Shown here piece by piece: positions 1 through 5,594 of a DNA stretch of 5,594 nucleotides (the first letter of the stretch is position 1; each line of letters opens with the position of its first letter). This DNA comes from Chloroflexota bacterium (GTDB lineage Bacteria; Chloroflexota; Dehalococcoidia; DSTF01; RBG-16-68-14). The position numbers and the translations under genes are program-made. The stretch lies in contig JACZTE010000082.1 in the NCBI GenBank assembly GCA_022573935.1, positions 1-5,594 of the forward strand, read 5' to 3'. The notes beneath the pieces are model-generated. The model had not been told where the DNA came from. It made no database searches and saw nothing but the letters and a program-made list of their open reading frames with translations.

Positions 1-7
1 GCCGACG

Positions 8-385
8 GTGGCCGCCGCTGGCCCGCCGCGACCGGCGATGGCCGCTGGCGGCCCGCCTAGGCGGAGCGGCCCACCTCGCGACCGGGGCGACCGGGGCGAC
101 CGGGGCGACCGGGGCCGAGACGAACGGGGCCCTCGCCGTTTCGGCCGGCGCAGGGTCTGCGCGTTCTGCGTCGACAAGGTGAGCAGCATCGACTATAAAG
201 ACTCGGTCAAGCTCCGTCGATATCTCTCGGATCGGGCCCGTATCGATCCCAGACGAAAGACCGGCACGTGCGCCAAGCATCAGCGTTGGCTGACCACCGC
301 TCTCAAGCGGGCGCGCCATCTCGCGCTGCTGCCCTACACGTCGGAGCATATCCGCATGACGGGATCGTTCGCTTCTCGCAGATAG
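8..385 (+). CDS. rpsR: Small ribosomal subunit protein bS18, zinc-ribbon form, with long basic N-terminal extension (5' end uncertain)
   Basis: This is bS18, a protein of the 30S platform that contacts bS6 and 16S rRNA. The conserved core spans about residues 47-116. It includes the CAFC pair (C51, C54), the IDYKD segment (61-65), the [16 protein letters not shown] block (78-93) and a C-terminal [13 protein letters not shown] helix. C51, C54, C88 and H91 match the metal-binding (C+) version of S18, in which a CxxC pair joins a CxxH pair. The family is usually about 70-80 residues. Here some 45 extra residues rich in Gly, Pro, Arg and Asp come first, including four DRG repeats (residues 25-36). 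The frame is open to the left edge and no ribosome binding site is visible. The GTG at 8 and the ATG at 38 are both possible starts, and the true start may lie outside the window. Identity is certain; the start is not. Confidence 0.95.
   Translation: MAAAGPPRPAMAAGGPPRRSGPPRDRGDRGDRGDRGRDERGPRRFGRRRVCAFCVDKVSSIDYKDSVKLRRYLSDRARIDPRRKTGTCAKHQRWLTTALKRARHLALLPYTSEHIRMTGSFASRR
80..115 (+). repeat. Four perfect tandem copies of a 9-bp unit inside rpsR
   Basis: The unit GACCGGGGC occurs four times without mismatch and in frame, encoding Asp-Arg-Gly four times in the N-terminal extension of bS18. A diverged continuation (CGAGACGAACGGGGC) follows. The identical copies suggest recent slippage expansion. 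Because the unit is a multiple of three, changes in copy number would keep the reading frame. Confidence 0.95.
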
Positions 386-408
386 GCGAGAGGCACCGCG
401 ATAACATG

Positions 409-431
409 GACGAGGGCACGGTGCCCTCGTC
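409..431 (+). terminator. Perfect inverted repeat after rpsR, possible terminator or attenuator without a T tract
   Basis: GACGAGGGCAC at 409-419 is the exact reverse complement of GTGCCCTCGTC at 421-431, with a single G between them. Folded as RNA this gives about a 10-bp GC-rich stem with a 3-nt loop, 23 nt after the rpsR stop. The downstream bases (GTGTCTCAG) contain no run of T, so it is not a textbook intrinsic terminator. It may still end or attenuate the ribosomal transcript, block 3' exonucleases, or act as an operator. The structure is certain; the role is inferred from its position. Confidence 0.5.
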
Positions 432-448
432 GTGTCTCAGCCGCTGAT

Positions 449-456
449 GAGGGTGG
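449..456 (+). promoter_or_regulatory. Shine-Dalgarno-like sequence for the parvulin-domain gene
   Basis: GAGGGTGG begins 14 bases before the ATG at 463. The GAGGG core leaves a 9-base spacer, which is acceptable for ribosome binding. It supports 463 as the start and leaves the lysine-rich N-terminus as the cytoplasmic leader. Confidence 0.6.
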
Positions 457-462
457 ACGAGG

Positions 463-1455
463 ATGGCGAAATCGAAACGGAAAGCAGCGCAGCCGGCGGA
501 GCCGGAGCAGCCCGCCCATAAGGCCGATCCGGAGCGGGCGGCGCGGATCTTTATCCTCGGTGGCGTGGGGGCTATGCTCCTCCTCGTCGTCGGTCTCCTC
601 GTCGTCGGCTGGTACTGGACCCAGGTCAGGCCTCTGGACAAGACTGTCCTCCAGGTGGGCGAATTCAAGTTCAGCCTGGGCCACTTGGAGCGTCGCATGA
701 GCGACGAGCTGAGCCTAATCCCCGCGTCTTCCCTCTCGAATGAATTCCTTCTCGCCTTGCCCGACTCCGTCCTCCGCGCATTTGAGAGAGAGGCCAAAGT
801 ACTGGAGGCAGCCGGGGATCTGGATGTCACTGTGAGCGAATTGGAGATAGACGAGGAGATCGCGCGGCGGGGCAACATCGCCGCTGGAGCGGAACCCAGC
901 GCCTTCGCTGCCGAGCTGAAGCGGCAGGTGGAGGTCAGCGGTCTCAGGCTGGATGAGTTTCTTCAAATGATCGAGGCGGGGCTACTGGAGAACAAGGTAC
1001 AAGTGTACTTCACAGACGAGGCCGCCGATCAGGAGCCGCAGGTGCGCGCTCGCTGGATCGTCATCAGAGTGGACGAATTGGAAGCGGCGCAGGAGCTGTT
1101 CGCGCGGCTGGAGTCTGGCGAGGAGTTTACGGCCGTGGTGGAAGATCTACCGGACAGCGCGGCCAGCACCGACGAGGACTGGGTTCCACGCGGGCTCTTC
1201 CCAGACCAGGCCATCGAGGACTTCCTCTTCGAGGCGCAGCCGGGCCAGTACAGCGAGGTTATCTCTACGGTGATTGGCCACTTCATCGTCGAGCTGCAGG
1301 AGCGGGACGAGAACCGAGATCTGGATGAAATTCTAAAAGATCGGGTCGGCACCCGCGAGCTGCTGATATGGCTCGGAAGCCTGGACGCGATCATCGAGAT
1401 TGAGCTGAACATCACGGACGAGGATCGCATACGGGCGCTGGACGATATCCTGTAG
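463..1455 (+). CDS. Membrane-anchored SurA/PrsA-like protein with degenerate parvulin (PpiC-type) domain
   Basis: The product probably acts as a folding chaperone on the outer face of the cytoplasmic membrane. A lysine- and arginine-rich leader (residues 1-28) precedes one hydrophobic helix (about 29-52, rich in Leu, Val and Gly). This reads as an N-in, C-out anchor, and no lipobox Cys is present. Residues 60-190 are acidic and helical like the SurA N-terminal chaperone region. Residues 195-280 follow the parvulin pattern: RARWIVIRV, an EAAQELFARLESGEEF helix, a DWVPRG turn and an ending TVIGHFIVEL. The usual active-site histidines look lost: the HIL position reads WIV (198-200), and the GYH position reads GHF (272-274), so isomerase activity is doubtful. 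A helical tail ending near 330 resembles the SurA C-terminal swap region. The next gene starts 13 nt after the stop. The family call is good; the substrate is unknown. Confidence 0.8.
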   Translation: MAKSKRKAAQPAEPEQPAHKADPERAARIFILGGVGAMLLLVVGLLVVGWYWTQVRPLDKTVLQVGEFKFSLGHLERRMSDELSLIPASSLSNEFLLALPDSVLRAFEREAKVLEAAGDLDVTVSELEIDEEIARRGNIAAGAEPSAFAAELKRQVEVSGLRLDEFLQMIEAGLLENKVQVYFTDEAADQEPQVRARWIVIRVDELEAAQELFARLESGEEFTAVVEDLPDSAASTDEDWVPRGLFPDQAIEDFLFEAQPGQYSEVISTVIGHFIVELQERDENRDLDEILKDRVGTRELLIWLGSLDAIIEIELNITDEDRIRALDDIL

Positions 1456-1468
1456 CGTTGGGCTGCTG

Positions 1469-2764
1469 ATGGCCGAACGAAGAAGCGTCAAGATAGGCAT
1501 GCTGGGCTTAGGGGTGGTCGGCAGCGGCGTCGCCCGCATTCTGAGCGAGAAGGCGGAGAGCTACGCACGAGAGCTGGGCTGCCCGCTAGAGCTGTCGCGC
1601 GTGGTGGTGCGCGACACTGGCAAAGACCGCGCGTATGCCATCGAACCGGCCCGTCTCACCACCGATGCCGCCTCCGTCCTGGAAGACCCTGAGATCGAAC
1701 TCATCGTCGAGGTGATGGGCGGCGAGGAGCCCGCGCACCAGTATATTCGCGATGCGCTTGGGGCGGGGAAGTACGTCATCACCGCCAACAAAGAAGTGAT
1801 GGCGAAGCACGGCTCGTCACTACTCGCCCTGGCCCAAGAGCGCAAATTGGACGTACTCTACGAGGCCAGCGTCGGCGGTGGCATCCCGATCATCGCTCCC
1901 CTCAAGCGCGACCTGCTGGCGAACGAGATCGTCGCCCTCTCCGCCGTGATCAACGGCACCACCAACTACATCCTCACCGCTATGAGCCGGGGCGAGGGCG
2001 ATTTCGACGAAGCGCTGGCGAAGGCCCAGGCCCTGGGCTACGCTGAGGCCGACCCCTCGAACGACATCGAAGGCACGGACGCGGCCTACAAGCTAGCGAT
2101 CCTCGCCAGCCTCGCCTTCCACGGTGAGGTACGGCCCGACCAAGTGTACTGCGAAGGGATCCGCGGGCTGACCAATCGCGACTTCCTCTACGCGCGGGAG
2201 CTGGGCTACGCTATCAAGCTGGTCGCGCTCGCCCGGCGCGACGCTAAGGGTGGCTTGCGGCTGCGCGTGCACCCCGCGATGTTGCCAGAGGGCGAGCCGC
2301 TGGCCAAGGTCGATGGTGTCCTTAATGCCGTCGAGGTGGAAGGCGATCTGCTGGGCCGTACGCTCTTCGAAGGGCAGGGCGCTGGCGCCATGCCCACCAC
2401 CAGCGCCGTGGTGGCCGATCTGTTGGACGCCGCTCACAGCGTGGTGAGCGGCGGGCGCGAGCGGTTGATCTGGCACGGCGAGGCGGCGCTACGGATCGTG
2501 TCGATGGACGATCTGCGCACCCGCTACTACCTGCGCATGACCGTTACCGACCGTCCCGGCGTCCTCGCCCAGATCGCGCGCGTACTGGGCGACGCAGAGA
2601 TTAGCATCGCCACCGTCCTCCAGAAGGCGACGGACGAACGCGTGGCCGAGCTCGTCATCATGACGCACGAAGCGCAAGAGGCATCGATGCAGCGGGCGCT
2701 GGCGGAGCTACGCCCCCTGCCGGAGATCGCGGAGATCGGCACCTTCCTACGGGTAGAGGGATGA
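1469..2764 (+). CDS. hom: Homoserine dehydrogenase with C-terminal ACT domain
   Basis: This enzyme (EC 1.1.1.3) reduces L-aspartate 4-semialdehyde to L-homoserine with NAD(P)H, the branch point towards threonine and methionine. The N-terminal Rossmann fold shows GLGVVG (residues 13-18), and TANKE places a conserved Lys at 108. The catalytic domain contains YEASVGGGIP (131-140), INGTTNYIL (161-169) and a full homoserine dehydrogenase signature from A186 to K208, with D195, P196, D199, G202, D204 and K208 in place. D204 and K208 match the catalytic Asp/Lys pair known in the family. An ACT domain follows at about 353-428 (VTDRPGVLAQIARVLG), which in relatives senses threonine, so feedback inhibition is likely. 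The length of 431 is normal. The ATG at 1469 has only a weak ribosome binding site but lies 13 nt after the upstream stop. The next ATG in frame would cut into the nucleotide-binding motif. Confidence 0.97.
   Translation: MAERRSVKIGMLGLGVVGSGVARILSEKAESYARELGCPLELSRVVVRDTGKDRAYAIEPARLTTDAASVLEDPEIELIVEVMGGEEPAHQYIRDALGAGKYVITANKEVMAKHGSSLLALAQERKLDVLYEASVGGGIPIIAPLKRDLLANEIVALSAVINGTTNYILTAMSRGEGDFDEALAKAQALGYAEADPSNDIEGTDAAYKLAILASLAFHGEVRPDQVYCEGIRGLTNRDFLYARELGYAIKLVALARRDAKGGLRLRVHPAMLPEGEPLAKVDGVLNAVEVEGDLLGRTLFEGQGAGAMPTTSAVVADLLDAAHSVVSGGRERLIWHGEAALRIVSMDDLRTRYYLRMTVTDRPGVLAQIARVLGDAEISIATVLQKATDERVAELVIMTHEAQEASMQRALAELRPLPEIAEIGTFLRVEG
2756..2760 (+). promoter_or_regulatory. Shine-Dalgarno within the end of hom, for the coiled-coil gene
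   Basis: GAGGG lies in the last codons of hom, 5 bases before the ATG at 2766, which itself sits 1 base after the hom stop TGA (2762-2764). Ribosomes finishing hom can restart here. This also favours 2766 over the ATG at 2761, which is in a different frame. Confidence 0.55.
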
Positions 2765-2765
2765 C

Positions 2766-3776
2766 ATGGTAGAAGAAACGGCCCAGAAGACGGCGACGGG
2801 TCCGTTCGGCTGGATGCAGGACGAGATCTATCAGCTGAAAGGGCAGGTGGCCCAGCTAACGCAACAGCTTGAGCAGCTACGGTCAATGGCGACGGAGCAA
2901 AGCGAGAGCCAGCGCGCGGTGGAGACCTCGCTGCGCGAGACGGCGCTCGGGGCGGCGCAGACGCCCCGACTGCAGGAGGAGCTTAATCAGGCGGCGGCGC
3001 TCATCGCCCAGCTTCAGGATCAACAGGCCGAGACGAAAGAGCGACTCGAACAGATGGGCCGGCGTTCCGAAGAGGGTGAGAGCCAGGACCAGGAGGAGTG
3101 GGTCGAGGTGGCGCGTCGAGTCGAACAGGTCGAGCGGCGAATCGACCTCTGGCACGACCGTCAGGCCGCCGTCGATGAAGTGGGACGCCGCTTCCAGGAG
3201 GGGTTGTCGCTGGTGCGCCAGCAGCTTCAGCAGGCGGATCAGCGGCTGGAGGCGGTCGAGAGCAAAGCGGCACGCGGGCTGGAGGAGGCGGGCCGCGCGG
3301 AACATACGCTGACGCAGGTGCAGGCTACGCTCACCGCTCTCGAGCGCGAGGATGAGACGATCGCAGAGCGGGCGCGCGTGGCGGCGGATGTGGCCCATCG
3401 CGTCGAGACCGCGCTCAATGAGCAGTTCCAGGAGCTGCAGCGGCTAGAATTGCTGGCCGAGCGAATCGAGCTGCACCGCGCGGAGCGGCAGCGGCTGGAA
3501 GATCGGACGGTGCGGCTGGAAGAAGAGCTGGGCGAGCTGCGTGGCAGCGTCGATCAGGGAGAGCAGCGGCAGGTGGTGCTGAGCAGCAAACAGCAGGGCC
3601 TGGCCTCGCGCCTTGATTCGCTCCAGGAAGGGGTCACGGATCAACGGACGCTGCAGGCTGACCTGCTTCGCAAGCTTCTGGACGCGCAGGCACGCACGAA
3701 ACGTCGCCAAGCACAGGAGTTGGAGCGTGAGATCCGCGAGATGAAGCAGTATGTCGCCGGCCTCACCGATGAGTGA
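2766..3776 (+). CDS. Cytoplasmic coiled-coil protein of unknown function between hom and thrC
   Basis: I do not recognise a named family. The 336 residues are almost all helix-forming and rich in Gln, Glu, Arg and Leu, with heptad-like Leu, Val and Ile spacing from about residue 19 to 330. Breaks are likely around P67 and the Gly/Ser/Glu-rich stretch 98-108. Only two prolines (P13, P67) and no cysteine are present. There is no signal peptide, membrane segment, Walker motif or zinc motif. The short N-terminal segment [14 protein letters not shown], with F14, W16 and Y22, is the least coiled-coil-like part and could be a contact site. W112, W129, F143, F221 and Y329 are the other aromatics outside that segment. 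The gene starts 1 nt after hom and overlaps the start of thrC, so its expression is probably tied to both. A structural or scaffolding role is possible. Similarity searches risk chance hits to myosin- or SMC-like proteins because of composition. Confidence 0.88.
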   Translation: MVEETAQKTATGPFGWMQDEIYQLKGQVAQLTQQLEQLRSMATEQSESQRAVETSLRETALGAAQTPRLQEELNQAAALIAQLQDQQAETKERLEQMGRRSEEGESQDQEEWVEVARRVEQVERRIDLWHDRQAAVDEVGRRFQEGLSLVRQQLQQADQRLEAVESKAARGLEEAGRAEHTLTQVQATLTALEREDETIAERARVAADVAHRVETALNEQFQELQRLELLAERIELHRAERQRLEDRTVRLEEELGELRGSVDQGEQRQVVLSSKQQGLASRLDSLQEGVTDQRTLQADLLRKLLDAQARTKRRQAQELEREIREMKQYVAGLTDE

Positions 3777-4875
3777 GCCTGCGGATGATCGAGGTGTGAC
3801 CGTGGCCGCGCCGCCTGGACGGAGCCAGGGCGTGCTGCGACGATACCGCCAGCTACTGCCGGTCACCGATTCGACGCCGCTCATCACACTGGGCGAAGGA
3901 GACACGCCCCTCGTCCGTTCGGTCCGGCTCGAGCGAGAGATCGGCTGCGGCGCGCTCTACTTCAAGCTAGAGAACTGCAACCCCAGCGGTTCGTTCAAGG
4001 ATCGTGGGATGGTGGTGGCGGTGGCGAAGGCGCTGGAGCGCGGCGACAGCGCCGTCCTCTGCGCCTCCACGGGCAACACCAGCTCCTCGGCGGCTGCCTA
4101 TGCGGCGCACTGCGGGATTCAGGCCCACGTCATCGTCCCCCACGGGCGCATCGCCGAGGGGAAGCTGGCGCAGACCGTCGCTCATGGCGCCCACCTCATC
4201 GCCGTGGAGGGTAGCTTCGACGACGCGCTGCGCCTCGCCCGCGAGATCAGCGAGCGTCATCCCATCGCCCTGGTCAACTCGGTCAACCCCCACCGCATCG
4301 AGGGGCAAAAGACGGCAGCCTTCGAGATCGTCGATGCGCTGGGCGAAGCGCCGCACGTGCTCTGCCTGCCGGTGGGCAACGCCGGCAACATCACCGCCTA
4401 CTGGCGCGGTTTTGTCGAGTACTACCAGCGAGAGGAGACGGGCCGCAAGCCGCGCATGTGGGGCTTCCAGGCGGCGGGAGCGGCCCCTCTGGTGCTGGGA
4501 CAGCCGGTGGCTGAACCGGAGACCGTCGCTTCGGCCATCCGCATCGGCAACCCGGCGAGCTGGCAGGCCGCGATCGCGGCGCGCGACGAGTCGGGCGGGG
4601 TGATCCGGTCGGTGACAGACGAGGAGATCCTGGCCGCCTACAAGCGTCTGGCGCAAGAAGAAGGGATCTTTTGCGAGCCGGCTTCGGCGGCGGGCGTCGC
4701 GGGGCTGCTGAAGGCGGTGCGGGACGGAGTGGACCTGGCGGAGCAGACGGTGGTATGCATTATCACTGGCAGCGGGCTGAAGGACCCGGAGCGGGCGATG
4801 GAGGAGTTCTCGCCGCAGCTACGTCCCCTGCCAGTGGATCTCTCCGCTGTCGAGCGGGAGATGGGGTTGGGTTAG
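3751..4875 (+). CDS. thrC: Threonine synthase (PLP-dependent, fold type II)
   Basis: The enzyme (EC 4.2.3.1) converts O-phospho-L-homoserine and water to L-threonine and phosphate, the last step of threonine synthesis. Visible motifs, numbered from the ATG at 3751, are LGEGDTPL (47-54), [10 protein letters not shown] (77-86) with K83 as the PLP Schiff-base lysine, STGNT (106-110), the phosphate-binding loop PVGNAGN (207-213) and TGSGLKDP (339-346). The length of 374 suits the shorter bacterial threonine synthases rather than the longer E. coli/yeast type. Two starts are plausible. The ATG at 3751 overlaps the previous gene by 26 bases. The ATG at 3769 (MSEP) overlaps it by 8 bases in ATGAGTGA, a typical coupling arrangement. 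Neither has a strong Shine-Dalgarno, and the extra six residues carry no motif. Threonine dehydratase is the main alternative, but the motifs and the hom neighbour favour ThrC. Confidence 0.95.
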   Translation: MSPASPMSEPADDRGVTVAAPPGRSQGVLRRYRQLLPVTDSTPLITLGEGDTPLVRSVRLEREIGCGALYFKLENCNPSGSFKDRGMVVAVAKALERGDSAVLCASTGNTSSSAAAYAAHCGIQAHVIVPHGRIAEGKLAQTVAHGAHLIAVEGSFDDALRLAREISERHPIALVNSVNPHRIEGQKTAAFEIVDALGEAPHVLCLPVGNAGNITAYWRGFVEYYQREETGRKPRMWGFQAAGAAPLVLGQPVAEPETVASAIRIGNPASWQAAIAARDESGGVIRSVTDEEILAAYKRLAQEEGIFCEPASAAGVAGLLKAVRDGVDLAEQTVVCIITGSGLKDPERAMEEFSPQLRPLPVDLSAVEREMGLG

Positions 4876-4879
4876 GCGC

Positions 4880-4900
4880 GGCGGGCCTGCAGAAGGCCGC
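4880..4900 (+). other. Weak imperfect hairpin after thrC
   Basis: GCGGGCCT near 4881-4888 can pair with AGGCCGC near 4894-4900, giving about seven base pairs with one bulged G and a small loop. No T run follows, and the Shine-Dalgarno of the next gene starts 8 bases later. It could be a weak end to the threonine transcript or chance in GC-rich sequence. Confidence 0.25.
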
Positions 4901-4907
4901 TATTCAG

Positions 4908-4914
4908 AAAGGAG
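4908..4914 (+). promoter_or_regulatory. Strong Shine-Dalgarno for the VOC gene
   Basis: AAAGGAG lies 7 bases before the ATG at 4922. It is clearly stronger than the ribosome binding sites of hom and thrC, and fixes 4922 as the start. Confidence 0.85.
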
Positions 4915-4921
4915 CATCGCG

Positions 4922-5275
4922 ATGGTACGGCCGGTCGTACATTTCGAGATTCACGGCAAGGATGCCAAGAAGCTACAGGAGTTCTACGCGTCGCTCTTCG
5001 GCTGGAAGATCGATGCGAACAACCCGATGAACTACGGCATGGTCGAGCCCGGCGTGGGCGGCCCTCCCGCGGGCATCGGCGGCGGGATTTTGCAGTCGGA
5101 CAGCGCGCCGATGGTGACGTTCTACGTACAGGTGGTCGATCTCGACGAGACGCTCCAGAAGGCGGAGAGCATGGGCGGGCAGACCGTCCTGCCGCCGATG
5201 GACGTGCCCGGCGGCCCGACCATGGCGCAGTTTAAGGACCCCGAAGGCAACACTATCGGATTGGTGAAGCAGTAG
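4922..5275 (+). CDS. VOC family protein (glyoxalase/bleomycin-resistance fold), function unknown
   Basis: The 117 residues form one vicinal-oxygen-chelate domain of two beta-alpha-beta modules. The first module opens with VVHFEIHGKD (5-14), followed by the helix KKLQEFYASLFGWKI (16-30), which is the classic FY..LFGW signature. The second runs from MVTFYVQVVDLDETL (64-78) through AESMGGQTVLPPMDVPGG to FKDPEGNTIGLVKQ at the C-terminus. The family includes glyoxalases, dioxygenases, isomerases and drug-binding proteins. H7 could be a metal ligand. However, the matching site in the second module is T66, and the usual C-terminal Glu appears replaced near G113, so a standard four-ligand metal site is not visible. 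It looks closest to the small glyoxalase-like proteins often annotated only as VOC. It begins 46 bases after thrC, with its own strong ribosome binding site, and shows no clear link to threonine synthesis. Confidence 0.85.
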   Translation: MVRPVVHFEIHGKDAKKLQEFYASLFGWKIDANNPMNYGMVEPGVGGPPAGIGGGILQSDSAPMVTFYVQVVDLDETLQKAESMGGQTVLPPMDVPGGPTMAQFKDPEGNTIGLVKQ

Positions 5276-5277
5276 AC

Positions 5278-5291
5278 GCGCCATCTGGCGC
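5278..5291 (+). repeat. Short perfect inverted repeat just upstream of a ribosome binding site
   Basis: GCGCCA (5278-5283) and TGGCGC (5286-5291) are exact reverse complements separated by TC. As RNA this would give a 5-bp stem with a 4-nt loop, ending 2 bases before the GGAGG of the next gene. It has no T tract. It may modulate ribosome access or be chance. Confidence 0.35.
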
Positions 5292-5293
5292 CT

Positions 5294-5299
5294 GGAGGT
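5294..5299 (+). promoter_or_regulatory. Strong Shine-Dalgarno for the last gene
   Basis: GGAGGT is the best ribosome binding site in the window. Five bases separate its GGAGG core from the ATG at 5304, across an AT-rich TATAT stretch. It supports that start and good expression. Confidence 0.85.
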
Positions 5300-5303
5300 A
5301 TAT

Positions 5304-5594
5304 ATGTCGCTATTCGTCGTACAGCACAACCATTCCGCGGAGACGTGCCCGGCTGGGCACCCGGAGATGGGCCCGATGCTGGTGCAGCACGTCTCCGAGG
5401 AGAACGCGGCCAAGTTCGGCGTGACCGTGCGCAGCGAGGCCGTCGTCGATGGGGCGCACGCCCTCTACCTGATCGTCGACGCGCCGAGCGAGGAGAACGT
5501 GCGCGACTACATGGCCCCGTTCACTCAACTCGGCACGGTCGAGATCATGCCGGCCAGCACCTGCGAGCGTGTGGTCGAACGGGGTGAGTGCTAG
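5304..5594 (+). CDS. Small His/Cys-containing conserved-looking protein, probable ferredoxin-like alpha/beta fold
   Basis: I cannot assign a function. The 96 residues begin with a beta strand (LFVVQHNH, 3-10), then ETCPAGHPEMGPMLVQHVS (13-31). Two further strand-like stretches, VRSEAVVDGAHALYLIVDA (42-60), are followed by a helix (ENVRDYMAPF, 64-73) and a final strand GTVEIMPAS (77-85). This strand/helix order suggests a dimeric alpha/beta-barrel (ferredoxin-like) fold, as in DUF3303- or muconolactone-isomerase-like proteins; that is inference. H8, H10, C15 and H19 cluster near the N-terminus, and C87 and C96 end the chain in TCERVVERGEC. They could bind metal or form disulfides, although no signal peptide is present. 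The gene lies 28 bases after the VOC gene and has a strong ribosome binding site, so the two are probably co-transcribed. The stop codon is the last three bases of the window, so the gene is complete. Confidence 0.85.
   Translation: MSLFVVQHNHSAETCPAGHPEMGPMLVQHVSEENAAKFGVTVRSEAVVDGAHALYLIVDAPSEENVRDYMAPFTQLGTVEIMPASTCERVVERGEC

Noticed and set aside
80..115. Tandem repeat considered as a CRISPR-like or regulatory iteron array
   Set aside because: The units are only 9 bp, directly abutting with no spacers, and in frame inside rpsR. It is a coding repeat.
303..878. 191-codon open frame on the - strand across the end of rpsR and the start of the parvulin gene
   Set aside because: It is antisense to two well-supported genes. 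Its Arg/Ser-rich, low-complexity composition is typical of the shadow frame of GC-rich coding DNA, and no domain is visible.
2883..3398. 171-codon open frame on the - strand within the coiled-coil gene
   Set aside because: The Leu/Arg-rich translation mirrors the Gln/Glu/Arg repeats of the sense strand. It has no independent support.
2766..3776. Coiled-coil protein considered as an SMC, RecN or phage tape-measure protein
   Set aside because: It has no Walker A or B motif, hinge domain, membrane segments or phage neighbours. Resemblance would come from coiled-coil composition alone.
3967..4656. 229-codon open frame on the - strand within thrC
   Set aside because: It is antisense to the strongly conserved PLP enzyme. 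The long frame is explained by high GC in the third codon positions, and no motif or ribosome binding site was seen.
3751..4875. thrC product considered as threonine dehydratase or cystathionine beta-synthase
   Set aside because: The fold is shared, but [25 protein letters not shown] and TGSGLKDP together, plus the hom neighbour, fit threonine synthase best.
4671..5030. 119-codon + strand frame bridging the end of thrC and the start of the VOC gene
   Set aside because: It overlaps two genes in another frame, has no ribosome binding site, and its Gly/Arg-rich translation shows no family pattern.

Overview
The window is G+C-rich bacterial DNA. All seven genes lie on the + strand and are packed tightly; no gene-free stretch is longer than about 80 bases. 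The gene set is a zinc-ribbon bS18 with a long basic N-terminal extension, a membrane-anchored parvulin-like protein, homoserine dehydrogenase, a coiled-coil protein, threonine synthase and two small proteins. It fits a high-GC Chloroflexota (for example a Thermomicrobia-like lineage). That placement is inferred from protein style and gene order, not from a marker search.

Bases 1-385 hold rpsR (bS18). Its upstream side is cut by the window edge, and the rest of its operon would lie to the left. A perfect inverted repeat at 409-431 follows and probably separates the ribosomal unit from what comes next, although it has no T tract.

Bases 463-4875 form a compact four-gene run: a SurA/PrsA-like parvulin-domain protein with one N-terminal membrane helix, hom (homoserine dehydrogenase with a C-terminal ACT domain), a 336-residue cysteine-free coiled-coil protein of unknown function, and thrC (threonine synthase). 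The gaps are 13 nt, 1 nt and then an overlap of 8 or 26 nt, which points to co-transcription and translational coupling. Hom reduces aspartate semialdehyde to homoserine, and ThrC converts O-phosphohomoserine to threonine. The kinase that links them (ThrB) is absent here, and the coiled-coil gene sits where a pathway gene might be expected.

Bases 4922-5594 hold two small genes, each with a strong Shine-Dalgarno sequence: a VOC (glyoxalase/bleomycin-resistance fold) protein and a 96-residue protein rich in His and Cys near its ends. Their functions are not known from sequence.

The best candidate for something undescribed is the coiled-coil protein locked between hom and thrC. Next are the apparent loss of catalytic histidines in the parvulin domain and the structured rpsR-parvulin spacer. 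No mobile element, CRISPR array, tRNA or rRNA was seen.
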